Positions 1 to 4,881 of a stretch of DNA of 10,000 nucleotides are shown one piece after another. The stretch covers positions 1-10,000 of the forward strand of contig JAFRMB010000132.1 in NCBI GenBank assembly GCA_017430945.1. Direction: 5' to 3'. Each line of letters begins with the position of its first letter. Within the stretch, counting starts at the first letter, position 1. The position numbers and the translations under genes were made by a program. This DNA comes from Clostridia bacterium. GTDB lineage: Bacteria > Bacillota_A > Clostridia > Christensenellales > Aristaeellaceae. The notes below the pieces were generated by a model. It ran no database searches. It worked only from the letters and a program-made list of their open reading frames with translations, and was not told where the DNA came from.

Positions 1-144
1 GCGGGCCGCTGGGCAGGTACGGGTGCAGGCCGCTGGGCAGGTGTGGGCGCGGGCCGCTGGGCAGGTACGGGCGCGGGCCGCTGGGCAGGTGTGGGCGCGG
101 GCCGCTGGGCAGGTACGGGCGCGGGCCGCTGGGCAGGTCTCGGT
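1..144 (-). repeat. 24-bp tandem repeat encoding PAQRPAP(V/T)
   Basis: Six consecutive 24-bp units begin at 1, 25, 49, 73, 97 and 121, and a diverged part-unit follows at 145. On the plus strand each unit starts gcgggccgctgggcaggt; the next bases alternate tacggg / gtgggc, so the true period is a 48-bp dimer. On the minus strand this encodes the octapeptide PAQRPAP followed alternately by Val (GTA) or Thr (ACA). The unit at 121 is the most diverged (tctcggt). The array continues past the left edge, so its copy number is unknown. Confidence 0.95.
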
Positions 145-761
145 GCCGGTCTCGGCACAGGATCCGGAACGGCTGTGACCGCCTGGCGGATGACCGGGAT
201 CCCGGGCTGCGTCGGCCTCGGTGCAGGTCTCCTGCGCCGGTAATCCGGCCTCAGGGCAGTCCTTCGGTATGTGGGCTTGAAAACCACAGGAGCCGGACGC
301 GTCCAGCGGCTGTAGCTTGAGATGCGATTGCCGAGCGTCAGTCCTGCCAATACGGATGCGACGGTGTTCAGGAAGGAGCCATCCCCGTCAAAAACAGAGC
401 TGGTCGCCTTCTCGCCCAGATCGACATATCCGTCACTGTTGAATATCGCGACCTGCATATCGTATTCGGTCAGTGCCTGACAGAGATACTGCGCCTGGAT
501 CGCCGTAAGGCCCTTTGCGATCTCCATGGGGGTATTGTCGATGATCTTCGCCGCGTCATCATCCGAATAGCCAAGCAGATCCGATATCATATCGACGGCT
601 ACGGCACGGCGGCAATCGCCTTTGGTCAACAGTACGATCCGAAAATCACTTCGCGCGGCCGGTTCGGTCACGGCCACACCGGTCTTCAGGGCGGTACCGC
701 AATTCCCGCAAAAGCGGTCATCGATCTCGACCGGAGACCCACAATTGGGGCAAAAAGGCAT
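1..761 (-). CDS. Zinc-ribbon / L7/L12-like domain protein with Pro-rich octapeptide repeats (3' end off window)
   Basis: Function unknown. The gene starts at the ATG at 761 on the minus strand, with AGGAGGG a few bases upstream, and runs off the left edge; about 253 residues are visible. Residues 1-22 form a zinc ribbon (C4-x2-C7, C18-x2-C21, each followed by Gly). Residues about 38-120 resemble the C-terminal domain of ribosomal protein L7/L12 (alpha/beta, ClpS-like fold): a V-L-L-T-K strand, a D-A-A-K-I-I-D helix and an N-T-P turn, then a helix ending near L-T-E. A basic, Pro/Arg/Tyr-rich linker follows, then the repeat PAQRPAP(V/T), with V and T alternating, up to the edge. No signal peptide or membrane segment is visible, so the seen part is probably cytoplasmic. 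Zinc ribbons joined to L7/L12-like domains occur in Firmicutes hypothetical proteins, but their role is not established as far as I know. Divergent from the secreted protein at 974. Domain assignment is from pattern recognition; the L7/L12 similarity is the less certain part. Confidence 0.8.
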   Translation of the reverse strand, partial: MPFCPNCGSPVEIDDRFCGNCGTALKTGVAVTEPAARSDFRIVLLTKGDCRRAVAVDMISDLLGYSDDDAAKIIDNTPMEIAKGLTAIQAQYLCQALTEYDMQVAIFNSDGYVDLGEKATSSVFDGDGSFLNTVASVLAGLTLGNRISSYSRWTRPAPVVFKPTYRRTALRPDYRRRRPAPRPTQPGIPVIRQAVTAVPDPVPRPAPRPAQRPAPVPAQRPAPTPAQRPAPVPAQRPAPTPAQRPAPVPAQRP

Positions 762-793
762 ATCTTTCCCTCCTGTCTGTGAACTTCAGGTTG

Positions 794-822
794 ATTATAC
801 CTCATTTTCCCTGGATTTGCAA
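794..822 (-). promoter_or_regulatory. Sigma-A-type promoter for the zinc-ribbon gene
   Basis: On the minus strand a -35 box TTGCAA (822-817) and a perfect -10 box TATAAT (799-794) are separated by 17 bp. Transcription would start near 787, leaving a leader of about 26 nt before the ATG at 761. Confidence 0.7.
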
Positions 823-878
823 TAATCGACGCAAAAGAACCGACGCACGCCAGACGTCCTGATATGGATGTGATTTCA

Positions 879-907
879 TTGACAATTATGGATCAAAATG
901 CTACAAT
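879..907 (+). promoter_or_regulatory. Near-consensus sigma-A promoter for the secreted repeat protein
   Basis: A perfect -35 TTGACA (879-884), a 17-bp spacer and a -10 TACAAT (902-907). The start point would be near 914, about 60 nt upstream of the chosen start codon at 974. It is divergent from the minus-strand promoter at 794-822. Confidence 0.85.
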
Positions 908-973
908 TATCTTTAGGTTGATGTGATCCTTGGAATGACTTGCATCATACATCATTGGTATCGGAGGATGAGC

Positions 974-2758
974 ATGCATATGAAGAAGATACTTTTGTCA
1001 GTCATCGCACTTATGCTGCTGCTGGCCGTCTGTGTGACTGCATGTGCGGATGGCTGGACGATGTACGTGAACGCAAATGGCGTCAAAGTGTACAAGGAGC
1101 CCAAGAAGAGTTCTTCAGTACTCAGGAAGTTCGACGGCAACGACAAGGTCACCGCCGTAGATGAAGTCGGTGGCTGGACCAAGATCTCCTTCAAGAAAGA
1201 CGGCAAGAAGAAGACCGGTTGGATCGAGAACAAGTATCTCAGCGAGACACAAGTCCAGAGCAGGTGCAAGCACAAATTCGGCAGCTGGGAGATCGTCAAC
1301 AAGCCCACCTGCACCAGCGTGGGCTACAGGGTCCGCTACTGCAAAAAATGCGGCATCATGGATGAAGGCGAAGTCCCCAAGGCCGAGCATAACTACGGTA
1401 AATGGAAGGTCACCAAGGAGCCTACCTGTACCAGGACCGGCGAACAGTACCGCGTCTGCAAGGATTGCAAACACAAGCAGACCAAAGAGATCCCAAAGGT
1501 CCCGCATGAATACGGCAAGTGGAATGTGACGCTTGAAGCCACGTGCACCCGCACCGGCGAGAGGTATCACGTCTGTCAGGAATGCGGCTACAAGGAAGTC
1601 GAGACCATCAAAAAGAAGCCCCACAGCTACGGCGCCTGGATCGTGACCCTGGCTGCCACCTGCACCGAAGAGGGCGAGCACTACCGCATCTGCGAAGTAT
1701 GCGGCAATATCGACGAACAGGTCATCAAGAAGCTGCCGCATGACTATGAATGGGAGATCATCACGCCGACCACCGACCACTCCTCCGGCACCCGCTGCAA
1801 GGTTTGCCAGGTTTGTTTCAGGCGCGAACGCGAAGAGTCCTTCGATCCCGAAGGGACGCTGCGCCGCGGTGCCAAAGGCGCATCCGTGCGCGAGATCCAG
1901 ATGCTGCTGGCCGACCAGGGCTATCTCAAAGCGAGCGGTGTCGACGGCAAGTTCGGCGGCGGACTGGAAAAGGCGATCATGAGCTTCCAGAAGGATCAGG
2001 GTCTCGATCCTGACGGCATCGCCTGGCCCCAGACCATCAATCGCCTCCATCATGATTTCGGGCCCTGGCAGACCGTCAAAGCCGCCACGCGCTTTGAAGC
2101 CGGTGAGCGCGTCCGTGTCTGCACCGAATGCGGTTATATGGAGCGGGAGCAGATCGACGTCGGCGGCACATTCAAGCGGAAGCAAAAGGGAGAATCGATC
2201 CGAACCATACAGAAACTCCTCAAGCAAAGCGGATACGATGCCGGCAGCCTGGACGGCAGTTACGGCGCCAAGCTGGACAAAGCATACGCTGCTTTCGCCG
2301 CTGCGAACGGCATCGACTTTGCAGACGGCGAGCTGAGGCCCGGCCATTTGGACGCGCTGGTCAATGCCTGGCTCGAAAAAACGGCCGGCAGCAGCTGGAT
2401 GGGCAGCGGCGATCTGGCTTCACCGGTGAATCTGGCGCTGACCCTGACGCAGGTGCCTTCGAGCGGCGATCCGGACGTTCGAGATTTTTCCTGGTCCCTG
2501 ACCAACCTGGGCAGCAGCAAGTGCACGTTCTGTCTGTTGCTGATGTCCCGTGACAAATCCGATTTCACGCGTGACACGCAGGTCATGGTGATCGACGGCA
2601 TAGACCTGAAGCCCAATGGCAACAACAACGCGCACGGCACGTTCAACGTCGTCAGTGGCTGGGACAACGGCCCGATGTACTTCACGGCCGTCGCCGTTGA
2701 AAACCAAAACGATGCCAAGTGGGTCAGCAACGTCGTCACGATCGACATCGGCGAATAA
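974..2758 (+). CDS. Secreted modular protein: SH3-like domain, six Cys repeats, two peptidoglycan-binding domains
   Basis: Probably a cell-envelope protein held on peptidoglycan; no catalytic domain is recognised. Start chosen at ATG 974 because GGAGG (963-967) lies 6 nt upstream. In-frame ATGs at 923 and 968 are worse placed: 923 has no such site and would put charged residues before the signal, and 968 abuts the GGAGG. The 594-residue product opens with a signal peptide (K4-K5, hydrophobic 6-23). It could be cut after A-C-A (SPase I), or V-T-A-C24 could be a lipobox. An SH3-like domain follows (about 28-92). Five contiguous 39-residue units start at 1271, 1388, 1505, 1622 and 1739, with pattern H-x-Y-G-x-W ... 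T-C-T-x-x-G ... C-x-x-C. Next are peptidoglycan-binding domain 1 (about 1850-2045), unit 6 (from 2051), peptidoglycan-binding domain 2 (about 2160-2370), and a C-terminal beta-rich, Ig-like domain (about 2420-2755). Such Cys repeats are common in Clostridia surface proteins; their ligand is unknown. Stop TAA at 2756-2758. Confidence 0.92.
   Translation: MHMKKILLSVIALMLLLAVCVTACADGWTMYVNANGVKVYKEPKKSSSVLRKFDGNDKVTAVDEVGGWTKISFKKDGKKKTGWIENKYLSETQVQSRCKHKFGSWEIVNKPTCTSVGYRVRYCKKCGIMDEGEVPKAEHNYGKWKVTKEPTCTRTGEQYRVCKDCKHKQTKEIPKVPHEYGKWNVTLEATCTRTGERYHVCQECGYKEVETIKKKPHSYGAWIVTLAATCTEEGEHYRICEVCGNIDEQVIKKLPHDYEWEIITPTTDHSSGTRCKVCQVCFRREREESFDPEGTLRRGAKGASVREIQMLLADQGYLKASGVDGKFGGGLEKAIMSFQKDQGLDPDGIAWPQTINRLHHDFGPWQTVKAATRFEAGERVRVCTECGYMEREQIDVGGTFKRKQKGESIRTIQKLLKQSGYDAGSLDGSYGAKLDKAYAAFAAANGIDFADGELRPGHLDALVNAWLEKTAGSSWMGSGDLASPVNLALTLTQVPSSGDPDVRDFSWSLTNLGSSKCTFCLLLMSRDKSDFTRDTQVMVIDGIDLKPNGNNNAHGTFNVVSGWDNGPMYFTAVAVENQNDAKWVSNVVTIDIGE
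1271..1855 (+). repeat. Five tandem 117-bp (39-residue) Cys-repeat units
   Basis: Units start exactly 117 bp apart at 1271, 1388, 1505, 1622 and 1739; a sixth, separated unit begins at 2051. All begin with His and keep an aromatic at residue 3 and a Trp at residue 5 or 6. Units 1-4 carry three Cys (T-C-T plus C-x-x-C). Units 5 and 6 keep only the C-x-x-C, with Asp or Arg replacing the first Cys. The spacing of Cys and His would suit metal binding or disulfides; this is inference. Confidence 0.9.
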
Positions 2759-2779
2759 AGGACTGACAGCTATAGATCC

Positions 2780-2807
2780 GGCCCTGCCTTCCCGCGAAGG
2801 CAGGGCC
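2780..2807 (+). terminator. Perfect 11-bp hairpin after the secreted-protein gene
   Basis: GGCCCTGCCTT (2780-2790), loop CCCGCG, then AAGGCAGGGCC (2797-2807): a perfect 11-bp GC-rich stem 22 bp after the stop codon. There is no T-tract after it on the plus strand, so it is a weak intrinsic terminator at best; it may act as an mRNA 3' end stabiliser or a factor-assisted terminator. Confidence 0.6.
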
Positions 2808-3438
2808 GTAATGCTTCATGTCGGTCCGGTATCGGTCTTCAGCGTAACGAGGACCTCGCTGATGAGATCGTCCCGCGCCATAGCAGCTTCCTCGTCGTCG
2901 TTGCCAACCTAAATCAGGTAAAGCGGAAGGCCATCTGGCGATTCACCTGTCCGGCCTGCGGGAGCCTTTCACCACCTACAGCAACGCCTGCCGCAAATAA
3001 TGCTCCAACGCTTGCCATGAGCCGAGAGCCAGTTCAGTCAGTCCATCCAAGGCACCTATGCCCCAGAGCGCAGTAAAGCCATGTGCGAAAACGTGGAGCA
3101 AGTCAGGGGAGAAAAAGGAAGGCCAGATCCGCAAACGCCATCCTCCGGGAGGTCCAAATCGCCAGACCGGTGCGATCCCCGAAGTCACCGTCGCAGCTCC
3201 GGGAACCGAGAGCATGGCCCGGCTTCGGCGCATCTTGTGCATCAGCTTAACGCCTGTCCCTCGCAGCCATACTTGATTGGCGACGGTGGTGCTCCGTCCC
3301 GTCCGGCTCAGCCCGGCCGGCGATGCCGTGCATCTCAGGCAAAGACAACGCATCGAACAGAAGCCGACAGTCGCTTTTTTTATTCACTTTTAACCTCAAG
3401 CCTGCCGTGTGGCATTGAAATCGACCCCATGCATCGGT
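2808..3438. other. Gene-poor stretch, no intact gene recognised
   Basis: About 630 bp between the secreted-protein hairpin and the csoR promoter. Open frames exist on both strands (for example 3353 to 2976 on the minus strand and 3081-3473 on the plus strand), but none has a convincing ribosome site, domain or protein-like composition. Apart from the zinc-finger relic at 2825-3018 and a T7 run at about 3375-3381, I see no RNA gene, insertion sequence ends or direct repeats. It may be decayed coding DNA. Confidence 0.5.
2825..3018 (+). pseudogene. Possible relic of a zinc-finger protein (frameshifted, in-frame stop)
   Basis: One frame reads without stops into W-R-F-T-C-P-A-C-G (first C-x-x-C at 2948-2959). 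A second frame continues F-T-T-Y-S-N-A-C-R-K, then stop TAA (2998-3000), then C-S-N-A-C (3001-3015). Joined, this gives C-x-x-C-G ... F-T-x-Y ... R-K-(Y)-C-S-x-x-C, a zinc-finger pattern often seen in small Firmicutes proteins, with TAA standing where a Tyr codon would be expected. A frameshift lies between 2960 and 2968. No start codon, ribosome site or downstream domain is recognisable. It may be chance; the family is not identified. Confidence 0.35.
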
Positions 3439-3444
3439 TAAAAT
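3415..3444 (+). promoter_or_regulatory. Candidate promoter for the CsoR-family gene
   Basis: TTGAAA (3415-3420), an 18-bp spacer, then TAAAAT (3439-3444). Each box differs from consensus at one position. The implied start near 3451 would put the GAGGAGG ribosome site at the very 5' end of the mRNA, which is tight, so another promoter further upstream is possible. No clean CsoR-type operator palindrome is seen across it. Confidence 0.4.
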
Positions 3445-3465
3445 GGATCAGAGGAGGTGGTTGCG

Positions 3466-3879
3466 ATGCATGAAGAGAACACGGGGATCGGCGCTCCATC
3501 CGGGCGCAGACCTATGTCTTCCCATGATACATCCGGCGAGCAGGGCGTTTCCAACGATCATGAACATGATCATGCCTACATGCATGCGCACGGCATCCCC
3601 CACACCCACGGGCATGTCCACTCTCACGAGCAGACCAAAGCGGTCCTGAACCGCCTCTCCCGTGCCATCGGCCACTTGCAGTCCGTGCGCACGATGGTCG
3701 AAGAGGGCCGTGACTGTACAGAGGTCCTGATCCAGATCGCCGCCGTTCGCTCCGCCATCGACAATACCGGCAAACTGATCCTTCAGGACCATCTGAAGCA
3801 CTGTATCGTCGACGCCGCAGTGGAAGGCGATCAACAGGCCATCGAAGATCTCTGCCATGCCATCGACAAATTCATGTAG
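3466..3879 (+). CDS. csoR: CsoR-family metal-sensing transcriptional repressor with His-rich N-terminal tail
   Basis: A small all-helical DNA-binding repressor of the CsoR/RcnR family (DUF156), which leaves its operator when metal binds. Start set at ATG 3466, 8 nt after GAGGAGG; a GTG at 3457 overlaps that site and is less likely. Of 137 residues, the family domain covers about 58-137 (N-R-L-x-R-A-I-G-H near 62-70). The metal triad C84, H109 and C113 has the C-x24-H-x3-C spacing of Cu(I)-sensing CsoR; the Ni sensor InrS shares a C-H-C set. Residues 32-54 hold ten His in 23 positions, an extension most CsoR proteins lack, which could gather Ni, Zn, Co or Cu. No copper ATPase, metallochaperone or other metal transporter is next to it, so its target is unknown; autoregulation is possible. 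The gene sits alone between its own promoter and a strong terminator. The family is sure; the metal is not. Confidence 0.9.
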   Translation: MHEENTGIGAPSGRRPMSSHDTSGEQGVSNDHEHDHAYMHAHGIPHTHGHVHSHEQTKAVLNRLSRAIGHLQSVRTMVEEGRDCTEVLIQIAAVRSAIDNTGKLILQDHLKHCIVDAAVEGDQQAIEDLCHAIDKFM

Positions 3880-3889
3880 TTCTTTCTTC

Positions 3890-3921
3890 GCATCGACCGG
3901 TGTTATCCGGTCGGTGCTTTT
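3890..3921 (+). terminator. Rho-independent terminator after csoR
   Basis: GCATCGACCGG (3890-3900), loop TGTTAT, CCGGTCGGTGC (3907-3917), then TTTT. The 11-bp stem has a single G-U wobble and starts 10 bp after the csoR stop. Confidence 0.88.
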
Positions 3922-4032
3922 GATCTCACTTTGGCGGCATCCGCTGCGCCGACCTTCCAAATGTACGCTTTCGATGCGTTTCCACGCCCGGGATCGCGAA
4001 CGATCTGTGTCCTGTTATTTTTTATATCCATA

Positions 4033-4061
4033 TTGCATCGGGCGGGTTTTATCGCTATAAT
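4033..4061 (+). promoter_or_regulatory. Sigma-A promoter for the folT-folC operon
   Basis: TTGCAT (4033-4038), a 17-bp spacer and a perfect TATAAT (4056-4061). Transcription should start near 4068, giving a structured leader of about 230 nt before folT. The 110 bp between the csoR terminator and this promoter show nothing else recognisable. Confidence 0.82.
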
Positions 4062-4069
4062 AGGCGTGA

Positions 4070-4113
4070 GCACGGCGAGGTGATCCCTTTCGGGACACCG
4101 TCGATGTCCGTGC
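4070..4113 (+). other. 5'-terminal hairpin in the folT leader
   Basis: An extended stem-loop at the predicted mRNA 5' end: GCACGG (4070-4075) pairs with CCGTGC (4108-4113), and inside GGTG-a-TCCC pairs with GGGA-CACC around a TTTC loop. It stops four bases before riboswitch helix P1 and is not part of the known THF aptamer. It could protect the 5' end or help the aptamer fold. Confidence 0.7.
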
Positions 4114-4115
4114 AC

Positions 4116-4229
4116 AGGATTGCAATGAGTAGGAATGGCGCGTCAAGTACCGGCGGATGGGAGGTTGCCGCCGGGCGAAGGAGCCTCTGCGCTCCGCGGT
4201 GCCATTGTCGCATCCGCTATCGCAATCTT
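4116..4229 (+). ncRNA. THF (tetrahydrofolate) riboswitch, class I aptamer
   Basis: Matches the folate riboswitch layout. P1 is GGATTGC (4117-4123) with GCAATCT (4222-4228). GAGTAG follows in the first internal loop. P2 is AATGGC (4134-4139) with GCCATT (4201-4206). The conserved GCGTCAAGT lies at 4140-4148 (usually GCGTTAAGT). P3 is CCGGCGG (4150-4156) with CCGCCGG (4168-4174). P4 is GGAGC (4180-4184) with GCTCC (4191-4195). The 3' core has CATCCGC (4211-4217). The long-range pseudoknot is present: GGATG (4155-4159) at the P3 loop pairs with CATCC (4211-4215). It lies between a good promoter and folT, the classic target of this riboswitch, which lowers folate uptake when reduced folates are plentiful. 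Confidence 0.93.
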
Positions 4230-4268
4230 TATTAAAGTGCCCTTTATGGGCTCATACGACCCGTCTGT

Positions 4269-4299
4269 CGACCTCCTCCCATAGAACGGAGGCTTTTTT
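4269..4299 (+). promoter_or_regulatory. Riboswitch expression platform: hairpin sequestering the folT ribosome site
   Basis: CCTCC (4272-4276) pairs with GGAGG (4288-4292), which is the folT Shine-Dalgarno site, 7 nt before the ATG at 4300. C and six T follow the stem, so the same hairpin resembles a weak intrinsic terminator. The segment CGACCTCC (4269-4276) can instead pair over 8 positions (one G-U) with GGAGGTTG (4160-4167) in the aptamer P3 loop. This offers an on/off exchange in which ligand binding frees CCTCC to mask the ribosome site. The pairing is seen; the mechanism is inferred. Confidence 0.65.
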
Positions 4300-4881
4300 A
4301 TGCGCAGATCCACGACAAGGATGCTCGTCACGATGGCTCTTCTGTCCGCCATCGGAGTCGTACTGGCCAGGTTCGTACCGATGCCAAACGCCTACATGCG
4401 CTTCTCCATCGAAGCGGTCCCGGTCATCGTCGGCGGGCTCATTTTCGGCCCTGTCCCGGGCGCGATGATCGGCCTCGTCGCCGACTTTACCGGCTGCCTG
4501 TTCTCAGGTTACGGCTACAATCCCGTATTCTCTCTGCCGCCGATGCTGATCGGCATTTGCGCCGGCTGCCTGCGCGGGCTGCTCTATGCGCGCATAAGCT
4601 ATCTGCGCATCCTGGCGACGTTCTTTCCCGCGGTCGTCCTCGGTTCGATGCTGTGGCAAAGCTACTGGCTCTCATTCTTCTACGGCACCAGAACGTTCCT
4701 CGGATTCCTCGGGATGCGGTCGATACAGTTTGCCATCACCTCGCTCATCAACGCTGCGGTGGTCTATGCGCTGTTCAAAAGCCGGATCTTTGAAGCGCTC
4801 CACCTGTGGCCTTTTGCGCAGTCCGGTGACGGGGCATCTGACCGCACAGGAGCAGACAGGAAGGCTGGTGACAAATCGTGA
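4300..4881 (+). CDS. folT: Folate ECF transporter S component FolT
   Basis: The membrane substrate-binding subunit of an energy-coupling factor (ECF) importer for folate. It works with the shared EcfA/EcfA'/EcfT module, which is not in this window. Start is ATG 4300, 7 nt after GGAGG. The 193-residue product is strongly hydrophobic with about six membrane segments. Near residue 8-24 it has the T-M-A-L-L-S-A-I-G type N-terminal helix typical of S components, then F-S-I-E-A-V-P-V-I and G-P-V-P-G-A-x-I-G-L-x-A-D, which recur in the FolT family. The charged C-terminal tail (about 175-193) is slightly longer than usual. The THF riboswitch upstream and folC directly downstream both support folate as substrate. 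The stop TGA (4879-4881) shares its last base with the folC ATG. Confidence 0.92.
   Translation: MRRSTTRMLVTMALLSAIGVVLARFVPMPNAYMRFSIEAVPVIVGGLIFGPVPGAMIGLVADFTGCLFSGYGYNPVFSLPPMLIGICAGCLRGLLYARISYLRILATFFPAVVLGSMLWQSYWLSFFYGTRTFLGFLGMRSIQFAITSLINAAVVYALFKSRIFEALHLWPFAQSGDGASDRTGADRKAGDKS

Noticed and set aside
43..243. A short plus-strand frame of Gly/Arg/Trp repeats over the 24-bp array
   Set aside because: It is the opposite-strand reading of the repeat tract and lacks a ribosome site; the minus-strand gene has a strong site and real domains.
1115..2347. A 410-codon open frame on the minus strand, antisense to the secreted repeat protein
   Set aside because: It mirrors the codon bias and repeats of the plus-strand gene, has Ala/Val/Leu/Asp-rich shadow composition, no ribosome site and no recognisable domain. 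The plus-strand frame has signal peptide, repeats and known domains.
2808..2912. Minus-strand frame ending in an acidic peptide near 2814 that looks protein-like
   Set aside because: It meets an in-frame TAG after only about 30 codons and has no start or ribosome site; too short to support.
2976..3353. A 125-codon minus-strand frame in the gene-poor stretch
   Set aside because: No ribosome site, no family motif, and a Trp/Leu/Pro-rich composition typical of a chance frame in GC-rich DNA.
3368..3382. T7 run as the end of a terminator
   Set aside because: No stem of useful length and loop size directly precedes it on the plus strand.
3421..3444. Possible CsoR operator around the ATGCAT palindrome upstream of csoR
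   Set aside because: The arms beyond the central six bases match at only about half of positions and do not show the GC-tract inverted repeat typical of CsoR operators.
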